Shown here in pieces: positions 53,742 to 62,646 of a stretch of DNA of 64,000 bases. Position 1 is the first letter of the stretch, and every line of letters begins with the position of its first letter. The stretch comes from Bacillus massilinigeriensis. GTDB lineage: Bacteria > Bacillota > Bacilli > Bacillales > Cytobacillaceae. The translations under genes and the position numbers were made by a program. Below the pieces are notes generated by a model. The model saw only the letters and a program-made list of their open reading frames with translations, did not search any database and was not told where the DNA came from. The DNA lies in NCBI RefSeq assembly GCF_900111815.1, contig NZ_LT630004.1, positions 1,571,117 through 1,635,116 of the forward strand, given 5' to 3'.

Positions 53742-55124
53742 TTATTTTAAGGCACTTACTGCATTAATCAGTCCAAACCCGGATTTCTCATCATATCCCT
53801 TCTTGAACACATCTTTTGAAGAAGATTGAAGGATATGCTTGACTTGAGCTGGTGATAACTGGTCTTTCCCATGCTTTGCTATGATGACACCCGCCAATGC
53901 AGCAGTCTTTGGTGCCGCCATCGAAGTGCCAATATAATATGCGTATCCATGACCTGTTACATTTCCTGCGGCATCCACAACAGGTACAGTACTTAAACTC
54001 ATGTAAGAATTGTCTCCACCTTTTTTAGTTACAGGATCATAATTAGGCCCTCTGTCTCCTCCCGGTGCCATTACATCAATTTTTCCAACGCCGTAGTTCG
54101 AGTAGTATGCGAGATTCTCGAGCTTACCGCCTGAAGAAACCCTAATTAACTGTTGACTGCTAGGACTACGATGTGTTGCTCCTTTATCATCTCCTGACAA
54201 TTTCCCTGGAGAGCTAATATCAACACCGTTATTACCTGCAGATCCAACAACCGTTACGCCTTTTTTAATGGCATACTGAATGGCCCTATTGAAAAGATGA
54301 ACATCTGCTACCACATCTTTTGTCGCAAACTCTGGATTCTGGAACCAGTCATATCCTCCAAGGGACATATTTACCACATCGACATTGTCATCTGCAGCTG
54401 TTCTTAATGCATCAGCAATATGAGAGGTCTCGGCACCACCAGACGGACCAAAAACACGATAAGCGGCAACTTTTAATTCAGGGCCGACACCCATCACCCT
54501 TCCTTTTCCAGCAATGGATCCTGCTACATGCGTCCCATGGCCGTCCTGATCCATTGCATCTGGGTAACCTGGAACAAAAGACTTACCATAAGCGTAGTTT
54601 TCTTTAATATCTGGATGGTGGTAATCTATTCCCGTATCAATGACACCGATTACAATGTCTTTACCGTTGGTAGATTTTCCAGTTCCGCCTTTCATTTCCC
54701 ATGACTTTCCCTCATCCGTTACTTGTTTGATATCCCATTGATACTTCTCATAAAGGTCTGATGAGGAAGTTGCGCTTCCTTCCACTGTTAAAGCCTCAGA
54801 ATCAGCAGGCTTCTCAGGATAGACAATATGCTGGTTCCCTGCTGCCATAACAGAGGTTGATTTTTCGATGTCTTTCAAGAAATTAGGGTTAGAAGACACT
54901 ACTTCAGCAGCTCCAAGATTTCTTAGCGCAGATTCAACCTTTCCCCCTGCAGACTTGATTTCCTTTTCATAATTAGCTGGTAAATTTCCCTTATCTTTAA
55001 AAACAACTATGTACTTTTTTTCTGTAGATGCTAACGCTTTTTCTGTTGGATAACTTCCTGCGAATACCGTTGCTGCTCCCAAAGCGAAGGCAAAGGTACC
55101 AGCAATAAATTTTTTACTCATCAT
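53742..55124 (-). CDS. Secreted subtilisin-like serine protease (S8 family)
   Basis: A 460-residue exported protease. A signal peptide is followed by an inhibitor-I9-like propeptide (KKYIVVFKDKGNLPANYEKE) and the catalytic domain with Asp in GVIDTGIDYHHPD, His in DGHGTHVAGSIAG, oxyanion Asn in GSAGNNG and Ser in IGTSMAAPKTAA. Cleavage of the propeptide should activate it outside the cell. The ATG at 55124 has AAGGGGG eight bases upstream. Substrate not known. Confidence 0.92.
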   Translation of the reverse strand: MMSKKFIAGTFAFALGAATVFAGSYPTEKALASTEKKYIVVFKDKGNLPANYEKEIKSAGGKVESALRNLGAAEVVSSNPNFLKDIEKSTSVMAAGNQHIVYPEKPADSEALTVEGSATSSSDLYEKYQWDIKQVTDEGKSWEMKGGTGKSTNGKDIVIGVIDTGIDYHHPDIKENYAYGKSFVPGYPDAMDQDGHGTHVAGSIAGKGRVMGVGPELKVAAYRVFGPSGGAETSHIADALRTAADDNVDVVNMSLGGYDWFQNPEFATKDVVADVHLFNRAIQYAIKKGVTVVGSAGNNGVDISSPGKLSGDDKGATHRSPSSQQLIRVSSGGKLENLAYYSNYGVGKIDVMAPGGDRGPNYDPVTKKGGDNSYMSLSTVPVVDAAGNVTGHGYAYYIGTSMAAPKTAALAGVIIAKHGKDQLSPAQVKHILQSSSKDVFKKGYDEKSGFGLINAVSALK

Positions 55125-55142
55125 TAGAACAACCCCCTTCAT

Positions 55143-55501
55143 CGTTATGTTTTCATTATATTCTAAATATTTAAATTTTCAATTATTTTTTCTGCCTCGC
55201 TTCAGTATTAAATGTTTCTTAAGACCCTAGTAGGAGAAGTGATTTGTTCAGTTTTGATATTCCTCTCTAGCTATCCTCCTAAAGAAATGGATTTTTTATC
55301 CTTTTTTCAGACGAATAGTGTCGAATTTTTCATTCTAAGGCACTAACAAACAAAAAAAAACCGCTGCTCGGCTCGCGAGCTAACGGTGATCTTCTATCTA
55401 CCATTTTTCCATTATTAAAAGTGCTGTTTGTGCATTTATTATGGAATAATTACTTAACTGAAGCTAAGAAGTAGATTCACAGATTCATTTGCAGTTCTTT
55501 C
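55143..55501. other. Intergenic stretch with one hairpin
   Basis: About 360 bases with no gene I can support. Right half has an A9 run followed by ACCG...GCTCGCGAGC...CGGT (about 55352-55395), which can end minus-strand transcripts of the interrupted DUF4870 gene. The protease promoter must lie in the left half. Confidence 0.5.
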
Positions 55502-55784
55502 CTAAAGCAGTCTAAAGATGAATGGGAATCTGTAGTGTTCGCCGCTGTATGCTTTTACTGCTGCAATAATAGTAAAAACCATTGCCATGATACCTAGCAG
55601 CCATAATAAAACTACCCCGAGAAGCACAATGATTAAAATGAAAGAAACTAGTCCATACACACTGTAGGAAATAAAGAAATTAAAATATTCTCTTCCATGA
55701 TAATCAATAAATTCTGATTCATCCTTCTTTAAAAGCCAAATGATGAGCGGGCCAAAGAATGCAGTAAAAAAACTGATAATATAT

Positions 55785-57435
55785 CCTAGATTATTCACCG
55801 ATATATATAAAATCCCACAGAAAAGCCGACTTGTTGGCTTTTCTGTGGGATTCTCTTTTTCACTTAAAAGATGAAAAAAGAATCCATTTCTGTTATGGTT
55901 ATTGCGACTAAACACCAACCAACTAGAAAGGATTCTTCTAATGGCTACTTTATCGCAAAACACTCTACATTTCAACCGTTCCATTAAATTGTCTAATGAT
56001 GGTGGTGCGCTTTCTTCTGACACTGGAGAATTCATTTTTCGTGAGTTTGATGAAAAAATCAGTTTCTCACAAACGATTTCAAAACATCTCCAATTAAAAG
56101 ATGAACGCACGTATTGCTTCCATACGAATGAACATTTACTTCGTCAAAAAATCTATCAGCTGATCGCTGGCTATCATGAGGATGATGCAGCGGACCGTTT
56201 AACACATGATCCGGTTTTCACACAGGTTCTTGGCAAATCTGCACTCGCTTCTCAACCGTCCTTATCACGATTTTTTAAGCGCTTTGACACGGAAGCACTA
56301 AACCAACTTCAATCAGCCAATCAGGAACTGCTTGACCGGGTTCATCATGCTCGACAATCGAAGACACTTATTTTCGACCTGGATTCCACACATGCCGATA
56401 CATACGGAAACCAAGAAAATTCTTCCTACAACGCGCATTATTCTACAACAGGCTTTCATCCACTAGTCGCATTTGATGGGCTAACAGGTGATTTCTTGAA
56501 AGCGCAATTGCGCCCGGGAAACGTTTATACTTCCAATGGTGTTGTAGATTTTATGCGCCCACTCATCGAGCACTATAACGAAGTTTTCCCCGAAAAATCT
56601 TATCTAGTCCGTGGCGATAGTGGCTTCGCGGTGCCTGGTCTATATGAATTATGCGAAAAGGAATCGGTTTACTATATCATTCGTCTAAAAGCGAACGCCA
56701 AGTTAAAAGCACTTGCGGAAGAACTACACCCAGCACATGAAATTCATGATGTGTCCGTGACAGAAAGCTATGTAGAGGAGTCCATTTACCAAGCATCTTC
56801 TTGGTCAAAGCCTCGTCGTATTATCATTCAGTCCATTCGCCCTGCTGGTGAATTGTTATTTTCACATGCCTTTTTTGTGACGAGTCTGGGTGAAGCCTTT
56901 TCGCCCCAAGCGATTGTTACATCTTATCAACAGCGGGGCACAATGGAGAATTTCATCAAAGAAGCGAAAGATGGCTTTGGTTTTGATCAGATGAAAAGCC
57001 ATGATTTTCTGATCAATGAAGCTCGGATGATGTTGAGTCTGCTTGCCTATAACTTCACGAACTGGTTACGGACATTCAGTTTTCCGACCAAGTATAAGGG
57101 CATTCAAATCCAAACGATTCGTACCCGGCTAATCAAAGTGGCAAGTAAGTTGGTGAAATCCGGACGCTCGCTATATTTTAAAATGTCCTCGAGTTTTGTG
57201 TATGAACGCTTTTTTTGGGACGTACTCACCCGAGTGCAACAACTAAAATTTGAATAAATACCCTTTTAAAATAAATCGAACCTGCACCAAGGGAGAAGTC
57301 TGTCCAAAAATCGGTTTCCTCCCAAGAATCGTTTTAAATTTCCTGTCATTCGATTATTTTCTCCGTAAAAATTCACCTAAACTTTAAAAATTTCATTAAA
57401 TACCCAGAATTTCAGATCACGGTGAATAATTCAGG
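55785..57435 (+). mobile_element. IS1380-family insertion sequence, copy 2 (1651 bp)
   Basis: Same ends, length and orientation as copy 1 at 27031-28681. Flanked by the 5-base target duplication TATAT (55780-55784 and 57436-57440). The one base difference I noticed is a silent C to T at 56918 (28164 in copy 1). It disrupts a DUF4870 gene. Confidence 0.95.
55941..57257 (+). CDS. IS1380-family DDE transposase (copy 2)
   Basis: Identical in translation to the copy 1 transposase (438 residues), with the same start after AGAAAGGA. Near-identity of the two copies means recent transposition. The catalytic residues are all kept. Confidence 0.93.
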   Translation: MATLSQNTLHFNRSIKLSNDGGALSSDTGEFIFREFDEKISFSQTISKHLQLKDERTYCFHTNEHLLRQKIYQLIAGYHEDDAADRLTHDPVFTQVLGKSALASQPSLSRFFKRFDTEALNQLQSANQELLDRVHHARQSKTLIFDLDSTHADTYGNQENSSYNAHYSTTGFHPLVAFDGLTGDFLKAQLRPGNVYTSNGVVDFMRPLIEHYNEVFPEKSYLVRGDSGFAVPGLYELCEKESVYYIIRLKANAKLKALAEELHPAHEIHDVSVTESYVEESIYQASSWSKPRRIIIQSIRPAGELLFSHAFFVTSLGEAFSPQAIVTSYQQRGTMENFIKEAKDGFGFDQMKSHDFLINEARMMLSLLAYNFTNWLRTFSFPTKYKGIQIQTIRTRLIKVASKLVKSGRSLYFKMSSSFVYERFFWDVLTRVQQLKFE

Positions 57436-57638
57436 TATATAAGCCTGCAGCCAATACTTTTTCTTCATTGCTCGGCATTAGTATTACCTCCCTCTATATT
57501 CCTTTCCTTATCTTACGGAATTCCCCTCAAAAAGATTCATTTTCCAAGGAAGGAATACTTATATTTTTGTTGTTCTGTCCCTTTTTGTAACGAATAAACT
57601 ATATTACCATTTTATAAGGAGGAAGGGTAAAGCGAGAA

Positions 57639-58796
57639 TTGCTGTTTACCCGTATTAGAATGACATCAATCCTGCTAAAGAATGCTTATGTTTTCCCGAT
57701 TACCGACATCCCCGCTCTGGAATCCGACGTCCTAGTGGCGGACGGAAAAATAATTAAAATAGGCAAATCACTACCTTTACAAGAAGGAGCGTCCCTCATT
57801 GACTGCTCAGGAAAATACTTATTTCCTGGATTCATTGATGTACATACTCATCTTGGTCTTTATGATGAAGGCACAGGCTGGGCCGGGAATGATGCGAACG
57901 AAACAATAGAACCGTTAAGCCCACATGTGAGAGCATTGGATGGAGTATACCCACTCGACCCGGCTTTTTCGGATGCCTTAAAAGCAGGAATCACAACGGT
58001 GCATGTCATGCCTGGAAGCGCAAATGTAATCGGGGGAACTACTTCCGTCATAAAAACCGCAGGTAAAAATGTCGGCAAGATGATTGTGCGAGAGACTGCC
58101 GGCTTAAAAATCGCCCTTGGAGAAAACCCTAAGAGGATACACAGTCAAGGAAATAAAGATAGCATTACAAGAATGGGCATCATGGGCATGCTTAGAGAAG
58201 TCTTTTACGAGGCAAAATACGCAGATGACCCGACACGGCTACGCATTGCATCAATCGCTAAGGCATTAAAGCGGGAAATACCTGTGAGAGTTCATGCTCA
58301 TAGAGCAGATGATATCATTTCCAGCATTCGATTCGCAGAGGAATTTGATTTAGATTTACGAATTGAACATTGTACGGAAGGACATTTAGTATCAGAAGAG
58401 CTTTCAGGAAGAGGTTTAAAAGTATCGATTGGCCCTACGCTTACAAGAAGATCAAAGGTCGAACTAAAAAATAAAAGCTGGTCTACGTACAAAGAACTAG
58501 ATGAAAAAGGTGTGGAAGTTTCCATTACCACTGACCACCCCTATGTTCCGGTTCAATATTTGAATATTTGTGCCGCAATTGCAGTTAGGGAAGGAATGAA
58601 TGAAAAATCTGCGATTGAGGGGATTACGATAAGGCCTGCACGAAATCTTGGCATCGACAATTTGGTAGGCAGTATTCAACCCGGAAAAGACGCTGACCTC
58701 GTTCTTTGGAGCCATTTTCCCTTTCATTACTCCGCAAAGCCAGTATGGACGATGATCAATGGACAAATGTTTTTTCACAACGGAAGAATATTGTAG
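57639..58796 (+). CDS. Amidohydrolase (imidazolonepropionase-like)
   Basis: A 385-residue metal-dependent amidohydrolase. FPGFIDVHTHLGLYDEG carries the first two metal His, VRVHAHRADDI and LRIEHCTEG further His, and TTDHPYVP the catalytic Asp. The C-terminal GSIQPGKDADLVLWS is typical. It hydrolyses an amide or cyclic imide; substrate unknown. The start is uncertain: TTG at 57639 is 15 bases after AGGAGG, and an ATG at 57660 gives a more typical N terminus (MTSILLKNAYVF). Confidence 0.85.
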   Translation: MLFTRIRMTSILLKNAYVFPITDIPALESDVLVADGKIIKIGKSLPLQEGASLIDCSGKYLFPGFIDVHTHLGLYDEGTGWAGNDANETIEPLSPHVRALDGVYPLDPAFSDALKAGITTVHVMPGSANVIGGTTSVIKTAGKNVGKMIVRETAGLKIALGENPKRIHSQGNKDSITRMGIMGMLREVFYEAKYADDPTRLRIASIAKALKREIPVRVHAHRADDIISSIRFAEEFDLDLRIEHCTEGHLVSEELSGRGLKVSIGPTLTRRSKVELKNKSWSTYKELDEKGVEVSITTDHPYVPVQYLNICAAIAVREGMNEKSAIEGITIRPARNLGIDNLVGSIQPGKDADLVLWSHFPFHYSAKPVWTMINGQMFFHNGRIL

Positions 58797-58913
58797 AAAT
58801 TTAGCGGAATATCACTGAAAAATTTCCGTTAAAACCTATTTTCTTTTGTTTGATTTTTTAGTATGATTTCTATGAAAAACTCAAAAGAAAAATTTCATAT
58901 TTAATGTAATGAG

Positions 58914-59030
58914 GGAAGGCAAATGGTGCGCCACCAGTATCCTGGTTCTAGTGGGTTCGATTCCCACCCCGAAATTTTTTAGCAATTTCACAAAAAATTT
59001 CGAGGGTGGTTTGGAGATGATAAGTCTGCC
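58914..59030 (+). ncRNA. Structured leader with a tRNA-like T arm, upstream of a GNAT gene
   Basis: Consecutive hairpins: ACCAG/CTGGT with a TATC loop (58933-58946), GTGGG/CCCAC with the T-loop-like TTCGATT (58951-58967), and a 17-bp stem CCACCCCGAAATTTTTT / AAAAAATTTCGAGGGTGG (58964-59009). The second and third compete for CCCAC. I could not find a D arm, anticodon arm or acceptor 5' strand, so it is not a full tRNA. It ends about 55 bases before the acetyltransferase start. Confidence 0.5.
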
Positions 59031-59065
59031 AAAAAAACGAACTGCCCTGTATAGGAGGCTACTGC

Positions 59066-59629
59066 ATGCTCAAAAAACGTGATCTTAGTGATAGCCACGC
59101 TTTGTATGAGCTTTTAAAGCACCCCGATGTCTTCCCTTTTGTCCGTGATAAAGCATATTCTTATGACGAATATGTATTTATGACAAAAAAGACAATCGAA
59201 GCAGAGGAACGTGGTGAGCTTATTTCTAGAACGATTACAGATGACTGGGGTGCTCCAATCGGGACAATTAACTTATATGATACCAAGGAGAATGCGGGGT
59301 TCTTGGGTACATGGATTGGAAAGCCATATCATGGAAAAGGATACAATACGATAGCAAAAGCTGCTTTTTTTCAAGAACTATTTTATGAAAAAGGTATTGA
59401 AACGATTTTTATGAGGATCAGGAAGAAAAACATCAGATCCATAAAGGCTGCGCAAAAACTTCCCTATATCATGAAAGCCAATGACTCACGCCCTAACTTG
59501 TACGTTGAGATTAATAAAAATGAAGAGATTTATGATCTTTTTGAAGTATCCCGTGATCAGTATACCTTGTATTCTAGAAGGGAAATCGCAAATAATGAAG
59601 ACATTGCAACAGAACTGCGTGAAGCATAA
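59066..59629 (+). CDS. GNAT-family N-acetyltransferase
   Basis: A 187-residue protein of the acetyltransferase_3 group. The acetyl-CoA loop is PYHGKGYNTIAK and the following AAFFQELFYEKGIETI / RIRKKNIRSIKAAQKL pattern is standard. Substrate unknown; the family includes ribosomal-protein and small-molecule acetylases. RBS AGGAGG, eight bases before ATG. It has a structured leader. Confidence 0.85.
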   Translation: MLKKRDLSDSHALYELLKHPDVFPFVRDKAYSYDEYVFMTKKTIEAEERGELISRTITDDWGAPIGTINLYDTKENAGFLGTWIGKPYHGKGYNTIAKAAFFQELFYEKGIETIFMRIRKKNIRSIKAAQKLPYIMKANDSRPNLYVEINKNEEIYDLFEVSRDQYTLYSRREIANNEDIATELREA

Positions 59630-59635
59630 TGGAAA

Positions 59636-59663
59636 CCAGCACCATTCGAAAGGATGGTGCTGG
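59636..59663 (+). terminator. Terminator of the GNAT gene
   Basis: CCAGCACCAT / ATGGTGCTGG stem with an eight-base loop, followed by AATATTTTA. Confidence 0.85.
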
Positions 59664-59697
59664 AATATTTTAGTTGACATAACATTATTATGACTGA

Positions 59698-59726
59698 TTC
59701 AACCGCTGTAAAGCATGTGCTATAAT
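59698..59726 (+). promoter_or_regulatory. Promoter of the MATE gene
   Basis: TTCAAC (59698-59703), 17-base spacer, TATAAT (59721-59726) with TGC extension, 35-40 bases before the start region. Confidence 0.65.
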
Positions 59727-59766
59727 CAAGGAACAAAAATGCAGTAAACATTTGAGGTAATTATTA

Positions 59767-61128
59767 ATGAAGGAAACTTTCAATCAATACGAAAAAACGA
59801 AACAATTACTTACTATTTTATTCCCAATTCTAATCACTCAGTTGTCTATGTATGCGATGAATTTCTTTGATACAATGATGTCAGGCCATTATAGCTCCGT
59901 AGACCTTGCTGGTGTTGCGGTTGGTTCATCGCTTTGGGTCCCTGTATACACAGGACTTAGCGGCATTCTCATTGCTGTTACCCCTATCGTTTCACAATTT
60001 ATAGGTGGGTCAAAAGAAGAAGATGTCGCCTTTACAGTTATTCAGGCTGCTTATCTAGCAGTATTTATGGCATTAGTTACCATTGTTGTAGGTGGTTTTG
60101 CTATCACCCCTATTGTATCTAGCATGAGTCTGGAAAAAGAGGTTGAGATTGTTGCACATGATTATTTAGTAGCACTAGGGATAGGGATTTTTCCACTATT
60201 TCTTGTTCATGTACTGCGAAACTTCATGGATGCATTAGGCAAGACACAAGTAACCATGATGGTAATGTTATCCGCCTTTCCGATTAATGCATTCTTAAAT
60301 TATGTATTTATTTACGGGAAATTAGGGTTACCTGACTTTGGTGGAGTTGGCGCTGGCTACGCATCTGCTATCACTTATTGGATACTTCTAATGATTACAA
60401 TTGGAATAATCCTCCGTAAACGTCCTTTTTCCGTATACCGTATTTTTGACAAATTATTTCGCATCTCCTTTCTTGAATGGAAAGAACTTTTAGTTATTGG
60501 AGTTCCGATTGGCTTTGCCATTTTCTTTGAAACAAGTATTTTTGCTGCGGTCACTCTTTTCATGAGTGGTTACGATACGGTTACAATTGCTTCACACCAA
60601 GCAGCTTTGAACTTTGCTTCTTTTCTTTATATGGTTCCCTTGAGTATTTCTATGGCATTAACGATTGTTGTCGGCTTTGAGGCAGGAGCAAAAAGATATC
60701 GCGATGCTATACAGTACAGCATCATAGGAATATCGATTGCTGTAGGAATGGCAATACTTTGCGGTTTAGGATTATTCGTATTTCGTGAGCAGATAGCTGG
60801 AATATACAGTGGAGATGAAAAAGTAATTCAATTAACAGCCCAATTTCTTGTTTATGCTTTGTTCTTTCAGCTTTCAGATGCTATCCAGGCCCCAGTACAA
60901 GGTGCATTAAGAGGATACAAAGATGTTAACATCACTTTTTTGATGGCGTTTATTTCCTATTGGATCATTGGCTTGCCAGTTGGTTACTTACTAGCTCAAA
61001 TGACTGTGCTTGGTGCAATCGGCTTTTGGGTTGGACTGATTGCAGGCCTTGCTGTTGGAGCAACTACTTTGCTGATTAGGTTATTATTCATCCAGAAAAA
61101 AAAACTAGGTGAACACCATAGCATCTGA
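59767..61128 (+). CDS. MATE-family multidrug efflux transporter (NorM type)
   Basis: A 453-residue transporter with twelve helices in two similar halves (LFPILITQLSMYAMNFFDTMMSG and VIGVPIGFAIFFETSIFAAVT). MATE pumps use Na+ or H+ to extrude cationic drugs. The N-terminal half keeps the Asp in FFDTMMSG. The start follows GAGGTAA. B. subtilis YeeO/YojI are similar in type. Substrate unknown. Confidence 0.92.
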   Translation: MKETFNQYEKTKQLLTILFPILITQLSMYAMNFFDTMMSGHYSSVDLAGVAVGSSLWVPVYTGLSGILIAVTPIVSQFIGGSKEEDVAFTVIQAAYLAVFMALVTIVVGGFAITPIVSSMSLEKEVEIVAHDYLVALGIGIFPLFLVHVLRNFMDALGKTQVTMMVMLSAFPINAFLNYVFIYGKLGLPDFGGVGAGYASAITYWILLMITIGIILRKRPFSVYRIFDKLFRISFLEWKELLVIGVPIGFAIFFETSIFAAVTLFMSGYDTVTIASHQAALNFASFLYMVPLSISMALTIVVGFEAGAKRYRDAIQYSIIGISIAVGMAILCGLGLFVFREQIAGIYSGDEKVIQLTAQFLVYALFFQLSDAIQAPVQGALRGYKDVNITFLMAFISYWIIGLPVGYLLAQMTVLGAIGFWVGLIAGLAVGATTLLIRLLFIQKKKLGEHHSI

Positions 61129-61179
61129 AAGAAAAACCCAGCTTCCACTCAGAAAAGCTGGATTTTCCATTGTATTTTG

Positions 61180-61947
61180 TTATCTTGCTTTACCTAATAC
61201 ATCCTTTCCTCCGGTAACAGGAATAATTCCTCCAGTTAAGAAATCAGATTTTTCATCAGCAAGAAAAGAAATGACCCGTGCGATATCTTCGCCAGTTCCT
61301 GGTCTGCCAACTGGCGATGCTTTATCGATTTCATTAACAGCAGAAGCAATATCTTTTTCCTTCCACTGTGAAACAATATCGCCGGGACATACCATATTAG
61401 AAGTGATTCCATGATCGGCTTCTTCTAAGGCGACGGTTCGTGTTAATGATGCCAGTCCTGCTTTTGCCGCAGCAAAAGCAGATCGATAAATCCAGCCCGG
61501 AACAGTTTCCACCCGATCATATCCAATCGTGATAACACGCCCCCATCTTTGTTCTCTCATGATTGGCAAAAGCATGCTTGATAAATAGAACATGCTGTTC
61601 AAATTTCCATCTATTAAATATTTCCATTCCTCAAGGGAATATTCCCCCATCCTTTTTCGTTCATGAATATAGGGCCCTGCATTGTGAACAAAAATTTCAA
61701 TCGAACCAAACTCCTCCAATGCCTGTTCTACAAGTTTGCTGCAGTTATTGTATATGGATACGTCTCCAGCCAATGCAATATTTCTCGTTCCATAGCTTTC
61801 GGTTAGATTTCTTGCAAGAAGCAGGGCTTCTTCTTCACTTTTTCTGTAGTTAATCACCGTATTTACTCCTGCTTTAGCAAAGCTGTAAGCAATTTGTTTT
61901 CCAATTCCGGTTGATCCCCCGGTTATTAACGCTGTTTTCTTAGCCAC
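61180..61947 (-). CDS. Short-chain dehydrogenase/reductase-like protein with altered active site
   Basis: A 255-residue SDR fold: nucleotide loop TGGSTGIGKQ, HNAGPYIH (the NAG motif) and the C-terminal FLTGGIIPVTGG. The catalytic YxxxK is FAAAK (Phe158 for Tyr, Lys162 kept), and the usual active Ser is lost in TIGYDRV (residues 140-146). Normal SDR redox chemistry is therefore doubtful. A terminator-like stem (CCAGCTT / AAGCTGG) lies at 61131-61165. Confidence 0.85.
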   Translation of the reverse strand: MAKKTALITGGSTGIGKQIAYSFAKAGVNTVINYRKSEEEALLLARNLTESYGTRNIALAGDVSIYNNCSKLVEQALEEFGSIEIFVHNAGPYIHERKRMGEYSLEEWKYLIDGNLNSMFYLSSMLLPIMREQRWGRVITIGYDRVETVPGWIYRSAFAAAKAGLASLTRTVALEEADHGITSNMVCPGDIVSQWKEKDIASAVNEIDKASPVGRPGTGEDIARVISFLADEKSDFLTGGIIPVTGGKDVLGKAR

Positions 61948-62111
61948 AACCGATACCCCGCACTTCCTATTAATATTAATACTAACTTAATAGTAATAAG
62001 AACATCATGCATATGCAAATCATAACAGTCAGCAAAGAAGCAGGAAAATTACTTAACATTTGGGCATAAAGCTGCATAGTATAATACATCAATGGTTGAG
62101 GGAGTGAGAGG

Positions 62112-62354
62112 ATGCATACGGTCATCAATATTTATAGCCTCAAAATCAACAACATTTCTAATAATGGATCACTGAATATCGGGGATTCGCTCCATAATTC
62201 ACCTACCGCTAATACAAAGTCACAGGGTCAAAATGCTTCGTACGGTGATTATGCCCCTCCGACAGCTGCAATGGAAAATGTTTTCATTGATCCGGATTTG
62301 AATGACCAGGGTGACATTGCAGATCCGTCTAACGTTAACTCCATTCAATTTTAG
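62112..62354 (+). CDS. GerPA/GerPF-like spore protein
   Basis: An 80-residue protein beginning with VINIYSLKINNISNNGSLNIGDSLHNSP and containing NASYGDY, matching the Gly/Asn-rich GerPA/GerPF family. GerP proteins help nutrient germinants cross the spore coat. The start is ATG with GAGGGAGTGAGAGG directly upstream. It is followed after 11 bases by a paralogue; no other gerP genes (gerPB-E) are near. Confidence 0.8.
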   Translation: MHTVINIYSLKINNISNNGSLNIGDSLHNSPTANTKSQGQNASYGDYAPPTAAMENVFIDPDLNDQGDIADPSNVNSIQF

Positions 62355-62365
62355 GAAAGTTTGTG

Positions 62366-62614
62366 ATGGTAATGCCTATACAAATAAATTTGTTTAACTT
62401 TAAATCAAATGGAATGAATAATAATGCCAATATTGATATTGGTCCGACCGTTCATAACAGTCATACATCGAACTCTAAATTAATAGGAACCAATGCTGCT
62501 TTTGGAGACTTTTCACCTGCTTTTGCTTGCTCTGCCAATGCATTCGGAGACCCTGATGTAAGCGACCAAGATCAAATTTTTAACCCTTCCATGCCTGTCA
62601 CTACACAGCTTTGA
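62366..62614 (+). CDS. GerPA/GerPF-like spore protein (second)
   Basis: An 82-residue paralogue of the preceding gene (ANIDIGPTVHNSHTSNSKL, NAAFGDFSP). Start is ATG 62366 with AGGAAAG six bases upstream; a GTG just before and an ATG six bases after are alternatives. Probably co-transcribed with the first and with the two Hsp20-like genes. Expected in the spore coat. Confidence 0.8.
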   Translation: MVMPIQINLFNFKSNGMNNNANIDIGPTVHNSHTSNSKLIGTNAAFGDFSPAFACSANAFGDPDVSDQDQIFNPSMPVTTQL

Positions 62615-62646
62615 TGCTCCATTTATGAAAGGAGAGGAAGAAAGCT

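Larger units (their letters stand above)
55502..57478 (-). pseudogene. DUF4870 membrane protein gene interrupted by IS1380 copy 2
   Basis: The two parts on the minus strand are codons 1-14 (57478-57436: RBS GGAGGTAA, start MPSNEEKVLAAGLY) and the remaining 93 or so codons (55784-55502: IISFFTAFFGPLIIWLLKKD and on). Removing the 1651-base IS and one 5-base duplication joins them in frame, giving about 109 residues with the DUF4870 fold (GPLIIWLLKKDES..FIDYHGREYFNF, three membrane helices). Family function unknown. The intact gene was lost by this insertion. Confidence 0.9.

Noticed and set aside
58914-58980. A tRNA gene
   Set aside because: Only a T-arm-like hairpin is present; no acceptor 5' strand, D arm or seven-base anticodon loop can be found upstream.
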